Shown here: positions 1 to 9,953 of the stretch, piece by piece
How positions within the stretch are numbered: the first letter of the stretch is position 1
Layout of the letters: each line of letters begins with the position of its first letter
Origin: an uncultured Enterorhabdus sp.
Lineage (GTDB): Bacteria > Actinomycetota > Coriobacteriia > Coriobacteriales > Eggerthellaceae
NCBI GenBank assembly: GCA_947649205.1
Contig: CANSQM010000003.1
Location: 1 to 64,000, forward strand
Reading direction: 5' to 3'
DNA length: 64,000 nt
Notes under the pieces: generated by a model
The model's database searches: none
Told to the model about the DNA's origin: nothing
The model's input: the letters and a program-made list of their open reading frames with translations, nothing else
Made by a program: the position numbers and the translations under genes

Positions 1-285
1 TGAAGCTGCGCCAGCCGAGCAGCGCCCTGCCATCCCAGTCGAAGAAGCTCTTGGTTCCGTCCTTCCAGGTGATCCAGCCCGTCTGCATGACGCCGGACCC
101 ATTGAAGTAGTACCAGGAGCCGCCTATCTTCTGACTCCACTTCAGCGCATACCCGTCGGAGCCGAAGTAATACTGGCGCCCGCCCTCTTTGATCCACTGG
201 CTCTTAGCATCAATACCGTCGCCCCTGAGGTAGCGGTAGCCTTTTCCGTCGTAGTAGACTCCGCCTTTGCCCTTGATCGTTCCGG
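1..285 (-). repeat. Cell-wall-binding repeats of the amidase
   Basis: Tandem about 20-residue units with aromatic/Gly cores (KWSQKIGGSWYYF, GWITWKDG) encoded at the 3' end of the visible amidase gene. The DNA is clearly related to 34740-35130, with the same order of units, so the two wall proteins share an anchoring module. The array runs off the window. Confidence 0.8.
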
Positions 286-1780
286 CCGCAATGGCCTCGA
301 TAATGCCCTGAGCATCGGCCTCTCCCAACTTCTTGAGGAAGGCGGCGCTTTTCATCTTCACCGCTTCACCGGGATTGGTGATGAAGGCGTGCTCGATGAT
401 GATGCCGGGAATGCCGTTCTTGCGAGCGCCATTGATAACCGAATAATAGTCGGCAACGCTCCCATCGCTGTACTTCGATCCGTTGGCCGAATCCTTCGTC
501 TTCACCCCGCGATTCTTCAGGCCGAGGGCGGCGAGCTTGGCCACCACCTTTTTGCCCAAATCGTAGCCGGCCTCATGGGTATCGTAGTTGTAGCTGCTAT
601 CGTTGGGAACCCACACCTCGCAGCCTTCCGCCGCCGGAGTGGCGGAATTGATGTGAATGCTCACGAAAACCGAGGCCTTAGCAGCGACGGCCTTCTGCAC
701 GCGCTCGGAAAGGCCCACATACACGTCAGAAGAGCGCGTCATGAACACGTTGACGCCGTTCCGCTGAAGCGCCGCCTGGCAGTACTTCGCAATGGAGAGG
801 TTGATGTCCTTCTCTTTGAGCCCGTTGGCAACCGCACCCGAGTCGCTGCCGCCGTGACCCGGATCAAGGGCCACCATGATGTTGGAGGAGGCGCGGGGAG
901 TCGCGGCCAACCGGGCGGAGGCGGCCATCGGAGCCGCGGCCCGGGCGACAGCCCCCTCCTCGAGAGCGTCCTCAATCACATTCTCGGTCTCAACGTCGGC
1001 CTCCAGCTGGCCGCTGCCGTCAAGGGACAAGGCCGTCACCTCAATGGCACCCCCCGCAGGCCCCTGAACTTCAAAGGCGTAAGCATCGGCAGAGAACTCC
1101 TCGCGAAACTCCGCGTCGCAGCCCTCGATTGCATAGGCGAAGCCCGTAATCTGATATTCGCCCGACTCGAGATTCTCCAGCTCGAAGAGGGCGGCGTTGC
1201 CGTCCACGGCCGACGCGGCAACCTCATGATCGCCCGTCAAGGTGAAATAGCGCAGCACGGCGTGGGTGAGGGAGAACCCCTCATCGGAGAGAGCCACGAC
1301 GATGTTCTGGACCGACCCGACCGCGGGGGACTGCTCGTCGATGTAAACGAATCCCAGCAGGGGCTTCTCAACCTGTCCGCCCTCCGGCTCACCGGAAAGC
1401 GCCGTCGCGTCCTCAGACTCCTCCTCGGAAGAACCCTCGGAGACACCAGCGGCATCGGAGAGGGCCCCAGGCCGCCCATTCTCCGCCTCGGAAGAAGCGG
1501 CGGAAGCGTCTCCAGCGGCCTCAGAAGACCCCTCGCCGGGCTCTTTACTGCTCGGCTCGCCCTGGCAGACAGCCTCCCCCTCTTCCCCGACCGGCTGCTT
1601 TCCCGCAGTCTCCCCCTCGGCCAGCGCCTCACGTTCGTCCGACAGCTCCCCTTGCGCCGACGGCGCATCCGGCAGGACCTCGGCGAAAGCCACCGAGGGC
1701 ACAGACGAGAGGCCCAGCAGAACCGCCAGGGCCACAGCCGTCATCTTACGAAGATAGGAAGAAGTCACTCCAACAAACAT
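1..1780 (-). CDS. Secreted N-acetylmuramoyl-L-alanine amidase with wall-binding repeats (partial)
   Basis: Zinc amidase that cleaves the bond between MurNAc and the stem peptide; exported, acting on peptidoglycan. Starts at ATG 1780 and is still open at base 1, so the C-terminus is missing (593 codons visible). An N-terminal signal segment (hydrophobic residues about 13-33) is followed by about 90 residues rich in Glu, Ser and Ala, a beta-rich region, and the Amidase_3 domain at about 300-490. Zinc/catalytic motifs are DPGHGG (His about 309), SIHIN (about 376) and IIEHAF (Glu about 463). From about 500 come repeats with YYFNGSG and TGWITWKDG cores, like those of the 34721-37003 protein. The promoter region holds an 11-bp-spaced triple repeat (1820-1847). 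Fold assignment is firm; the physiological role (separation or remodelling) is inferred. Confidence 0.93.
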   Translation of the reverse strand, partial: MFVGVTSSYLRKMTAVALAVLLGLSSVPSVAFAEVLPDAPSAQGELSDEREALAEGETAGKQPVGEEGEAVCQGEPSSKEPGEGSSEAAGDASAASSEAENGRPGALSDAAGVSEGSSEEESEDATALSGEPEGGQVEKPLLGFVYIDEQSPAVGSVQNIVVALSDEGFSLTHAVLRYFTLTGDHEVAASAVDGNAALFELENLESGEYQITGFAYAIEGCDAEFREEFSADAYAFEVQGPAGGAIEVTALSLDGSGQLEADVETENVIEDALEEGAVARAAAPMAASARLAATPRASSNIMVALDPGHGGSDSGAVANGLKEKDINLSIAKYCQAALQRNGVNVFMTRSSDVYVGLSERVQKAVAAKASVFVSIHINSATPAAEGCEVWVPNDSSYNYDTHEAGYDLGKKVVAKLAALGLKNRGVKTKDSANGSKYSDGSVADYYSVINGARKNGIPGIIIEHAFITNPGEAVKMKSAAFLKKLGEADAQGIIEAIAAGTIKGKGGVYYDGKGYRYLRGDGIDAKSQWIKEGGRQYYFGSDGYALKWSQKIGGSWYYFNGSGVMQTGWITWKDGTKSFFDWDGRALLGWRSF

Positions 1781-1819
1781 GCTCTCGCTCCTACTGCCAT
1801 TGATGTTACGTTATCGAGC

Positions 1820-1847
1820 GTCAACCACCGGTTAACCTAGTGTCAAC
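1820..1847 (-). promoter_or_regulatory. Three 11-bp-spaced GTYAAC repeats upstream of the amidase
   Basis: Seen directly: GTCAAC (1820-1825), GTTAAC (1831-1836) and GTCAAC (1842-1847), each start 11 bp apart. On the minus strand they read TTGACA, TTAACC and TTGACG with 5-bp gaps, the arrangement known for PhoP/PhoB-type (OmpR-family) operators. The middle unit could serve as a -35, with TAACGT 16 bp downstream as the -10 of the amidase. The rest of 1781-2054 shows no gene; TATACT at 2012-2017 is a possible -10 for the downstream operon. The regulator is unknown. Confidence 0.5.
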
Positions 1848-1988
1848 TTTGGGTAAAACGGCATATTAGCATGCCTCGGCAAACAATTAAACCTGATCGA
1901 GAGGGTATTCCGTGAGCGCGTCACCAAACCCCCACGCTCGCAGACAACTCTTGATCGTTTAGGGGGAAACCCGCGCACATCCCCATAA

Positions 1989-3068
<1,080 letters not shown>

Positions 3069-3128
3069 AAGCAGGACGAACCCGCACCGCGATTCAACAC
3101 CCCAGCAACACAGAAGGAGCTCACTTTC

Positions 3129-4388
3129 ATGACCACCGATCAGCACCGCCTCGTTATCCTGGGATCCATGGACGAGTTCGTCGACCTCGTAAAACGCGCC
3201 CGTGCCCGCGGCATCTACACCATCGTCTGCGACGGCTACGAGAACGGGCCGGCCAAGGCCCATGCGGACAAGGCCTACTTGGAAGACGTGCGCCACACCG
3301 ACGCCATTGCCGACATCTGCCGCGATGAGCGGGCCGACGGCATCATCGCCTCGTTCTCCGACCTGCTCGCCGAGTGCATGATCGACATCGCCGACGCGGC
3401 GGGGCTTCCCGCCTACCTCAAGCCCGAAGGCGAGCGGTACCTGCGGGAGAAGCCCCTCATGAAGCAGATGTTCGCCGAGCTGGCCATTCCCTCGCCGCGT
3501 TACGAGAAGATCCACCTCGACACGCTGGAGGACGACTTCGCCGCTATGACGTTCCCCTGCGTCGTTAAGCCGGTGAACGGCTACGGCTCCCACGGCGTGT
3601 TCGTTGCCAGCTCTCTGGACGAGGTGCGGGAGCGCTTTGCCGACACGGCGGCTCAATCGTCATTCGATTACCTCATGGCCGAAGAGTACAACGACGGTCG
3701 GGAATTCAACATCATGACCTGGATCGTAGACGGCGAAGCCCACATCATCAGCATCGCCGACCGCGAGAAGGTGCCCTTTGAAAAGGGAGAGATACCCCAA
3801 GTGGTGCGCTGCGCCTACCCGAGCCCCCTCACCCGCGCGCTGCACGATGAGGCTGCGGCCATAGCCACCAAGATCGCCCGCTACGTCGGTCTTGAGAACG
3901 GCCCTCTGTGCATGCAGGCCTTCTACCGAGAGGGCGAAGGCCTCGCCCTTTGCGAAGCCGCCGGGCGCATCTTCGGCTACGAGCACGAGCTCGTAGCCCT
4001 CGCGAGCGGCCTTTCCATCGAAGAGTTGCTGCTCGACCTGGTGTACGAGCCCGAAGCGGCCAAGGCCCGCGTTCTCGCCCATAGCCCGCTCCTTCCCCGC
4101 CATGCCGCCGGCCTGTACTTTCACGGGCACGATGGGGAGGTAGCCGACATCTCCGCTATGGATGCCTTGGGCGAGCTGCCCCAGGTGGTGGAGTACCTTC
4201 CCTTCTACCAGCCTGGCGAGGCCATCTCCCATGCCACCGGGGCCAAGCCCTATGTGACGCGCTACTACGTAACGGGGGCTGACCGCCAGGAGGTTGATGC
4301 CGTAACCGAGAAGATCTTCTCGGAGGCGTCGGTGCGCGATCCCGAGGGCCGCGAGTTGCTGCTGAAAGCCCCGGAAGGCACTTGCTAG
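3129..4388 (+). CDS. ATP-grasp domain ligase
   Basis: 419-aa ATP-grasp enzyme, expected to activate a carboxylate with ATP and join it to an amine or similar nucleophile. The N-terminal Rossmann-like preATP domain (VILGSMDE start) is followed by the ATP-grasp core from about 110 to 310, with FPCVVKPVNGYGSHGV as the ATP-binding Lys/Gly loop and MAEEY as the adenine-contact stretch. A strong AGAAGGAG stands before ATG 3129. It lies between rfbB and a small-carrier pair, so it probably attaches an amino acid or acid to the sugar or lipid intermediate of this operon. The substrate cannot be read from the sequence. Confidence 0.8.
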   Translation: MTTDQHRLVILGSMDEFVDLVKRARARGIYTIVCDGYENGPAKAHADKAYLEDVRHTDAIADICRDERADGIIASFSDLLAECMIDIADAAGLPAYLKPEGERYLREKPLMKQMFAELAIPSPRYEKIHLDTLEDDFAAMTFPCVVKPVNGYGSHGVFVASSLDEVRERFADTAAQSSFDYLMAEEYNDGREFNIMTWIVDGEAHIISIADREKVPFEKGEIPQVVRCAYPSPLTRALHDEAAAIATKIARYVGLENGPLCMQAFYREGEGLALCEAAGRIFGYEHELVALASGLSIEELLLDLVYEPEAAKARVLAHSPLLPRHAAGLYFHGHDGEVADISAMDALGELPQVVEYLPFYQPGEAISHATGAKPYVTRYYVTGADRQEVDAVTEKIFSEASVRDPEGRELLLKAPEGTC

Positions 4389-4390
4389 CC

Positions 4391-4828
4391 ATGGGTGCAC
4401 CCAAAGCCCCCAACAAGCGCGCTGTCACGCTCATCGCGCTGCACCTGCTCTTGCTGGTGTACTCGCTCTCGGGCATTTTCAGCAAGAACGCGGCTCACGA
4501 GCCCTTCATGAGCCTGCCGTTCATCCTGCTGTACGGGGGCATGCTCGTCATCCTGTTCATCTACGCCATCGGCTGGCAGCAGATATTGAAGCGCCTCTCC
4601 CTCTCGGCGGCCTTCGCCAACAAGGCGGTCACGGTGGTCTGGGGCATGGTATGGGGGTTCTTCATCTTCGGCGAGGCCATCTCGGCCCTAAACCTGCTGG
4701 GAGCGGCCCTCGTCATAGGGGGCGTGGTGCTCTACGCCCAGGCCGATGCCGAGGAACAGCGTCCCGGCGATCCCGTTGACGGCGACGCGTGGATCGCGCC
4801 CGGCGATGCCCCGAGAAAGGAGGCGTGA
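4391..4828 (+). CDS. Small 4-TM EamA/SMR-type carrier, subunit 1
   Basis: About 145-aa integral membrane protein with four predicted helices (about 11-29, 40-58, 72-92, 97-114) and a hydrophilic tail. It resembles half-size EamA/SMR transporters such as ArnE/ArnF, which flip undecaprenyl-phosphate-linked sugars. ATG 4391 lies 2 nt after the preceding stop; a TTG at 4382 is also in frame. It is followed at once by a second small carrier and a polyprenyl-phosphate glycosyltransferase, which favours a lipid-linked-sugar flippase over a drug pump. Function is inferred from context. Confidence 0.75.
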   Translation: MGAPKAPNKRAVTLIALHLLLLVYSLSGIFSKNAAHEPFMSLPFILLYGGMLVILFIYAIGWQQILKRLSLSAAFANKAVTVVWGMVWGFFIFGEAISALNLLGAALVIGGVVLYAQADAEEQRPGDPVDGDAWIAPGDAPRKEA

Positions 4829-4832
4829 GCCC

Positions 4833-5183
4833 ATGCTCGAGCTCTACATCGGCATCTACCTGCTCGGAGTGCTCATCTCATCTGTATCCCAGGTGCTCCT
4901 GAAGAAGGCCGCCTTGAAGACCTACGATTCCCCGATCAAGGAGTATTTGAACCCGCTTGTCATCACCGCCTACGCCTTCTTCTTCGGCGCCACGCTCATG
5001 ACCATCCTCGCCTACAAGGTGGTGCCGCTGTCCATGGGTGCCATCCTGGAGGCCACGGCCTATCTGTACATCACGTTCTTCGGCGTGACCATCTTCAAGG
5101 AGAAGATCGGCAAGAAGAAGGCCTGCGCTCTGGCGCTTATCATTGCCGGCATCGTCATCTACGCCCTCGGGACGCCCCAATGA
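4833..5183 (+). CDS. Small 4-TM EamA/SMR-type carrier, subunit 2
   Basis: 116-aa membrane protein with four helices separated by short loops (LYIGIYLLGVLISSV at the start, ALIIAGIVIYAL at the end). The conserved SQVLLKKAA after helix 1 is common in SMR and ArnE-like proteins. ATG 4833 has AAAGGAGG ahead of it. Its stop TGA overlaps an ATG of the next frame. Tandem unequal SMR genes normally form heterodimers, so this and the previous gene are read as one transporter, probably moving the lipid-linked product of the next gene. Confidence 0.75.
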   Translation: MLELYIGIYLLGVLISSVSQVLLKKAALKTYDSPIKEYLNPLVITAYAFFFGATLMTILAYKVVPLSMGAILEATAYLYITFFGVTIFKEKIGKKKACALALIIAGIVIYALGTPQ

Positions 5184-5221
5184 CGGCGCCCCGCATCCCC
5201 GACTCCCGAGAAAGGCACCCT

Positions 5222-6154
5222 ATGCTGGTTTCCATTGTCATTCCCTGCTATTACTCCGAGAAGATGATCGGCACCGTGGTCGAGCAGACTCGCGCTGAGC
5301 TCGAGGCCGCCGGCTACGACTACGAGTTTATCCTCGTGAACGACGGCTCGACCGACGGCACCTTCGCGGCCATCGGGGAGCTCTGCTCCGAAGATGACCG
5401 CATTGTGGGAATCAACTGCGCCAAGAACTCCGGGCAGCACAACGCCATCATGGCCGGTCTGCGGCAAACTCGCGGCGACCTTATCCTGCTCATGGACGAC
5501 GACATGCAGACCCATCCCTCCCAGTGCGTGAAGCTGCTGGACTCCATGGCCGACGGCAGCGACATCGTTTTCGCCTGCTGGGATGAGCACAAAGAGGCTT
5601 GGTGGCGCGAGCTGGGCTCCAAGTTCACCATCTGGTCCATGCGCGTGCTCACCGACCGTCCCAAGGAGATCTATTCCAGCAACTTCGTCGTCTTTCGGCG
5701 GCACATCCGCGACGAGGTCGTGCGCTACCAGGGGCCCTACGTCTACATTCAGGGCCTTCTGTTCCGAGCCACGGCCAACATCAAGAACGAGAAGGTCGTC
5801 CACTACGAACGGGCCCAGGGCACCTCGGGCTACAGCCTGAAGTCCCTCATCCGCCTGTGGTCCACCGTGCTGAACTTCTCCATGGTGCCCCTGCGCATGG
5901 CGGCCATTGTCGGTGCGGCCCTCGGCGTCATCGGCCTTGCCTCGGCGCTCGTCATTTTCATCATGCGCCTGCTCGATCCGGGCATGCAGGCCGGCTGGCC
6001 CTCGCTCATGGCCACCATGCTCACCTGCTCGGGCCTCATCATATTGTTCCTGGGCATCATTGGCGAATACCTCGGCCGCATGTTCATGACCATCAACAAC
6101 GCGCCCCAGTACGTGCTGAAGGAGACCATCGACCATCGCACTCTTACCGAGTAG
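5222..6154 (+). CDS. Polyprenyl-phosphate glycosyltransferase (GT2, ArnC/GtrB-like)
   Basis: Membrane GT2 enzyme of about 310 aa that transfers a nucleotide sugar to undecaprenyl phosphate. The cytoplasmic catalytic domain has VSIVIPCYYSE at the start, VNDGSTDGT, and MDDDMQ as the DxD site. Two C-terminal hydrophobic helices (about residues 228-256 and 265-290) follow. The start is set at ATG 5222 because AGAAAGG lies 7 nt upstream; an in-frame ATG at 5180 overlapping the previous stop would add 14 residues. With the two small carriers it matches the transferase-plus-flippase logic of the Gtr and Arn systems. Confidence 0.88.
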   Translation: MLVSIVIPCYYSEKMIGTVVEQTRAELEAAGYDYEFILVNDGSTDGTFAAIGELCSEDDRIVGINCAKNSGQHNAIMAGLRQTRGDLILLMDDDMQTHPSQCVKLLDSMADGSDIVFACWDEHKEAWWRELGSKFTIWSMRVLTDRPKEIYSSNFVVFRRHIRDEVVRYQGPYVYIQGLLFRATANIKNEKVVHYERAQGTSGYSLKSLIRLWSTVLNFSMVPLRMAAIVGAALGVIGLASALVIFIMRLLDPGMQAGWPSLMATMLTCSGLIILFLGIIGEYLGRMFMTINNAPQYVLKETIDHRTLTE

Positions 6155-6187
6155 CCAAGCCCACCCCTAACAGAACGGAGCATTCCC

Positions 6188-7213
6188 ATGAGAAAGAAAA
6201 TCGTCATCTTCGGCGCCGGCGGCACGCTGGGCCTCTACCTTGTCGACCATCTGGCCAACCTCCTGCCGGCCGACGAGTGGGAGGTCGTCGCCAGCGGCCG
6301 GTCCGACATCCGGTTCTTCGACCGCTATGCCCCCCTCGTGCGCTACGTGCGGGCCGACATCACCGATGAGGCCTCCCTCGCGAACCTGCCTCAGGAGGAC
6401 GTGTACGCCGTTGTGCACTTCGCCGGCGCCCTTCCCGCCTACATGGAGGGCTACGATCCGCGGCGCTACGTGGATGCCAACGTCATGGGCACGCTGAACG
6501 TGCTGGAGTACGCCCGCACCGCCGGTGCCGACCGCGTGCTCTACACTCAGACCATCTCCGATTACACCGGCTACTTCGGCGAGCTCGTGGAACTGGCCGA
6601 TGATATGCCCCGCAAGCCGGCCATGACCGGCGACCACGCGGTCTACGCCATCACCAAGATCGCCGCCGAGGAGCTGTGCTGGCACTACCGCGCCGCCTAC
6701 GACATGGGCTTTTTCGCCTTCCGCCTGCCGAACATCTACTGCTTCATGCACGACAGCAAGACCCTCTACCACGACGGCAAGCCCGCCGTGAGCTCCTACC
6801 GCCTCATGATCGACAAGGCGCGGGCCGGCGAGCCGTTGGAGATCTGGGGCGATCCGGCCAAGGGCATGGATCTCATCTACGTGAAGGACTTCTGCCAGAT
6901 GATCGAGAAGGCCCTGTTCGCCCCCAAGGAGGCCAGCGGCACCTACAACGTGGGCACCGGCGTGCTCACCTCCCTGGAAGATCAGGTGCACAACATCGTC
7001 GAGGTGTTCTGCGAGCCCGATGCCGTCTCCGAAATCAGCTATCGCCCGGAGAAGCACGACTGCGTGAACTACTTCATGAACGTGGATAAGGCCCGGGCCA
7101 ACCTCGGCTACGAGCCGGCCTACCCGCCGGTGAAAATGCTCCAGGACTACAAGGCGGAACTGGAAGCGGACCGCTTCGCCGACTTCTTCACCGAGCGCTA
7201 CGAGGGACGGTAG
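6188..7213 (+). CDS. NAD-dependent epimerase/dehydratase
   Basis: 341-aa extended SDR enzyme. It has the Rossmann GAGGTLG motif near residue 9, a TQTISDYTG stretch at the usual Ser/Thr position, and VYAITK as the Tyr-xxx-Lys catalytic pair (about 154-158). Presumably it acts on the nucleotide sugar or on the product of the other operon enzymes; epimerisation, dehydration and reduction cannot be told apart. ACGGAG precedes ATG 6188. Only 3 nt separate it from the PLP decarboxylase, indicating co-translation. Confidence 0.85.
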   Translation: MRKKIVIFGAGGTLGLYLVDHLANLLPADEWEVVASGRSDIRFFDRYAPLVRYVRADITDEASLANLPQEDVYAVVHFAGALPAYMEGYDPRRYVDANVMGTLNVLEYARTAGADRVLYTQTISDYTGYFGELVELADDMPRKPAMTGDHAVYAITKIAAEELCWHYRAAYDMGFFAFRLPNIYCFMHDSKTLYHDGKPAVSSYRLMIDKARAGEPLEIWGDPAKGMDLIYVKDFCQMIEKALFAPKEASGTYNVGTGVLTSLEDQVHNIVEVFCEPDAVSEISYRPEKHDCVNYFMNVDKARANLGYEPAYPPVKMLQDYKAELEADRFADFFTERYEGR

Positions 7214-7216
7214 ATC

Positions 7217-8407
7217 ATGGCGCTCCCCATCGACTTCACCACCCTGCGCACCCCCTGCTACGTCTTCGACGAGGCGGAGCTGCGGCGGAACTTCGCCGAC
7301 TTCCGCCGCGCCCTGGCCGCCCACTGGTCGCCGTGCTCGAACGTGGCCTACTCGGTGAAGACCAACCCCCTCCCGTGGGTGCTCGAGGTGGCCCGGGAAG
7401 AGGGGTGCTACGCCGAGGTGGTCTCCAACGAAGAGTACGCCCGGGCCCTGGCCTGCGGCTTTCCTCCGGAGCAGATCGTGTTCAACGGGCCCATCAAGGG
7501 CCGCGAATGGCTCTTCTACGCCCTGGAGGCCGGCTCCTACGTGAACCTGGATTCCCAGCGGGAGCTGACCTGGACCTGCGAGTATGCCGCCACGGGCAAG
7601 CGGGCCCGGGTGGGCCTGCGGGCGAACATCCTGCTCGAGAAGCACTGCCCCGGCGAGACTCTCTCCGACGACCGCCACGGCCGCTTCGGATTCTCCTACG
7701 AGGGCGGTGAGCTGGCCCGGGCCCTGGAAGTGCTCCGCGCCGCAGAGAACGTGGAGGTGCGCGGCCTGCACATGCACGTGACCACGCTCAGCCGCTCCCA
7801 GAAGGTCTACCGCACCCTGGCCGACTTCGCGGCCGAGATCATCCGCAGCTACGGCCTTGAGCTCGACTGGTTCGACATCGGCGGCGGCTTCTACGGGGGC
7901 GGCCCGGCCAACGAGGGCGCCTACGACGAATATGTGCGCACCATCCGCGAGGCCATAGGAGACGCCTGCGATCCGGCGCGCACCGAGCTGTTGGTGGAGC
8001 CGGGCGGCGCGGTGGTGTGCACGCCGGGCTATTACGCCGGCCGCGTCATCGACGTGAAGGATATCGTGGACGAGCACTACGTGGTCACCGAGCTCTCGCG
8101 CATCAACATCGACCACGAGATGAAGAAGACCTCCTACGTGCACGAGATGCTCACCGACGCGACCGAGAGCCTGCCGCGGCAGATCATCTGCGGTTACACC
8201 TGCATGGACAGCGACCGTTTGTTTACCGCCGTGGACGAGCCGGCCCTGTCCCCGGGCGACATGGTGGTGATCCGCTACGCAGGGGCCTACTCCTTGAGCT
8301 TCACGCCCCAGTTCTTCATCGAGTACCCGCCGGCGGTGTACTCCGTGGCCGACGGCGTGGCCACCTTGCGCCGCGAACCCTGGGACGAGCAGCCGCCTAA
8401 GAGCTAA
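7217..8407 (+). CDS. PLP-dependent decarboxylase, DAP/ornithine group (fold III)
   Basis: 396-aa alanine-racemase-fold decarboxylase. YSVKTNP near residue 45 holds the Lys that binds PLP. GLHMHVTT, DIGGGFYGG (phosphate-binding glycine loop) and VEPGGAVV follow, and CGYTCMDSDRL near 320 carries the active-site Cys and Asp. It most resembles diaminopimelate or carboxynorspermidine decarboxylase-like proteins. Being last in a sugar-lipid operon with an ATP-grasp ligase, it probably makes an amine for attachment rather than serving lysine synthesis. The substrate is unknown. Confidence 0.85.
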   Translation: MALPIDFTTLRTPCYVFDEAELRRNFADFRRALAAHWSPCSNVAYSVKTNPLPWVLEVAREEGCYAEVVSNEEYARALACGFPPEQIVFNGPIKGREWLFYALEAGSYVNLDSQRELTWTCEYAATGKRARVGLRANILLEKHCPGETLSDDRHGRFGFSYEGGELARALEVLRAAENVEVRGLHMHVTTLSRSQKVYRTLADFAAEIIRSYGLELDWFDIGGGFYGGGPANEGAYDEYVRTIREAIGDACDPARTELLVEPGGAVVCTPGYYAGRVIDVKDIVDEHYVVTELSRINIDHEMKKTSYVHEMLTDATESLPRQIICGYTCMDSDRLFTAVDEPALSPGDMVVIRYAGAYSLSFTPQFFIEYPPAVYSVADGVATLRREPWDEQPPKS

Positions 8408-8462
8408 ACATTACCTTCAAGCATAACTTTTTTCTCCGGGTGCTAGAATTCAACCATCACAT

Positions 8463-8496
8463 CGCATGGGGAGACCAGGCTCTCCCCATGCGTTTT
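8463..8496 (+). terminator. Perfect 12-bp stem hairpin followed by TTTT
   Basis: CGCATGGGGAGA (8463-8474) and TCTCCCCATGCG (8481-8492) pair perfectly round a 6-nt loop, then TTTT. It ends the 2055-8407 operon, or, if a promoter with the extended -10 TGCTAGAAT (8441-8449) is used, sits in the leader of the symporter as a possible attenuator. Confidence 0.7.
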
Positions 8497-8519
8497 GGAG
8501 ACAACGTGAGAGGTGGTTT

Positions 8520-9881
8520 ATGGAATTCTCGGCCCTTGATCTGACATTTGACGTGTGTATCATGTCAGCGCTGCTCGTCCTCGGAAAGATCATCCGAACC
8601 CACGTTCCGCTCCTGCAGAACCTGTTCATCCCCTCGGCGCTCATCGCCGGCTTCATCGGCATCATTCTCGGCCCCTTCTGCCTGAACTGGGTGCCGCTCA
8701 GCTCCCAAGCCTCGAGCTATGCCGGTATCCTCATCGCCGTGCTGTTCGCCACCATGTATTTGGGCCGGCGCAGCGAGGGCAGCTTTAAGGATATGTTCCG
8801 CCGAGTGGGCGATACCTTCATGCTCAACGGAGCCGCGGAGATCCTGCAATACGGCGTGGCCCTCGTGCTCGGCGGCATTCTCATCGCAACGGTGTTCCAG
8901 GGCGTGACCGCGTGGTTCCCCATCTTCATGCCCGGCGGCTTTGTGGGCGGCCACGGCACGGCCGCCGCCATCGGCTCGGTGTTCGAGGAGGGGGGCTGGG
9001 CCGAGGCAACCACCGTGGGCCAAACCTTCGCCACCTTCGGGTTGCTCGGCGGCATCATCAGCGGCATTATCGCCATCAATTATTGCGCCAACCGCGGTTG
9101 GACCACCGAGATTCGCAAGGTGAAGGATATGCCCGAGGAGGTGCGCGTCGGCCTGGTTCCCGAGAAGGATCGCACCCCCATGGGCGAGAACACCGTAAAC
9201 CCCATGTCCATCGATCCTCTGGCCTGGCACCTCGCCCTGGTAATGGTCGCCGTGGGCGGTGCCTATCTCATCAACGAGGGGCTGAAGATCCTGTTCCCCC
9301 AAGTGTCGGTCCCCGTCTACGGCATCGCCCTGGTGGTGGGCGTCATCTTGTTCGCCCTGCTGAAGCTTATCAAGCTCGATAGCTACGTGGACACCCGCGT
9401 GGTGTCCCGCATCGGCAGCTGCGCCACCGACTACCTCGTTGCCTTCGGCGTGGCCACCATCAACATCAATGTCGTGATGCAGTACTGGGCCATCATCCTC
9501 GTCCTGTGCATTCTCGGCTTCGTGCTCGTGGCACTGTACTTCTTCATCATCTCGCGCCATCTCTTCTCCGACCACTGGGTGGAGCGCGGCATCTTCATCT
9601 GGGGCTGGTCCACGGGCGTCATGAGCATCGCCGTGCTCCTGCTCCGCGTCGTCGATCCCGAGTTCCGCACTTCCGCCCTGGAGGACTCCGGATTCGCCTG
9701 GATCTTCGTGTCGTTCATCGATATCGCCCTCGTCACCTTCCTGCCCATGTTCGTCATGCAGGGCCTGGGCATTGCCGCCGGTGCCGTGTGCTGCCTCATC
9801 GCCGCCGCCATGCTCGTGGCTACGGCGTTTATCTATGGGTGGCGCAACAGCCAGGGCACAAAGGTGTTCCCCAAGCAGTAG
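8520..9881 (+). CDS. gltS: Sodium/glutamate symporter-like permease (ESS family)
   Basis: 453-aa polytopic permease resembling GltS, which imports glutamate with sodium. About ten to twelve hydrophobic helices are visible, with two glycine-rich re-entrant-type loops: PGGFVGGHGTAAAIGSVFEEGG near residue 140 and the later WGWSTGVMSIAVLLLRVVDP region. The start is ATG 8520, preceded by GAGAGG; longer upstream frames cross the hairpin. A bidirectional terminator follows, so it forms its own unit. The substrate could be another dicarboxylic amino acid. Confidence 0.8.
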   Translation: MEFSALDLTFDVCIMSALLVLGKIIRTHVPLLQNLFIPSALIAGFIGIILGPFCLNWVPLSSQASSYAGILIAVLFATMYLGRRSEGSFKDMFRRVGDTFMLNGAAEILQYGVALVLGGILIATVFQGVTAWFPIFMPGGFVGGHGTAAAIGSVFEEGGWAEATTVGQTFATFGLLGGIISGIIAINYCANRGWTTEIRKVKDMPEEVRVGLVPEKDRTPMGENTVNPMSIDPLAWHLALVMVAVGGAYLINEGLKILFPQVSVPVYGIALVVGVILFALLKLIKLDSYVDTRVVSRIGSCATDYLVAFGVATININVVMQYWAIILVLCILGFVLVALYFFIISRHLFSDHWVERGIFIWGWSTGVMSIAVLLLRVVDPEFRTSALEDSGFAWIFVSFIDIALVTFLPMFVMQGLGIAAGAVCCLIAAAMLVATAFIYGWRNSQGTKVFPKQ

Positions 9882-9900
9882 GCTGAGTCGATACACAGAA

Positions 9901-9942
9901 AAGAGCCCGCGCCTGATGACTCAAGCGCGGGCTCTTCTTTTT
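9901..9942. terminator. Bidirectional rho-independent terminator
   Basis: AAGAGCCCGCGC (9901-9912) pairs perfectly with GCGCGGGCTCTT (9925-9936) and is followed by a T-run; an A-run on the left serves the opposite strand. It lies between the converging symporter gene and rfbA. Confidence 0.92.
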
Positions 9943-9953
9943 TGAACCTCAGC

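Noticed and set aside
389-1840. 483-codon plus-strand frame antisense to the amidase
   Set aside because: It is a GC-driven shadow: Arg/Gly/Leu-rich, no domain, opposite a gene with clear catalytic motifs.
6167-8143. 658-codon minus-strand frame opposite the epimerase and decarboxylase
   Set aside because: Spans two real genes on the other strand; no recognisable motif.
8565-9896. 443-codon minus-strand frame opposite the symporter
   Set aside because: Rich in His/Asp/Gly without hydrophobic core; antisense artefact of high-GC codon use.
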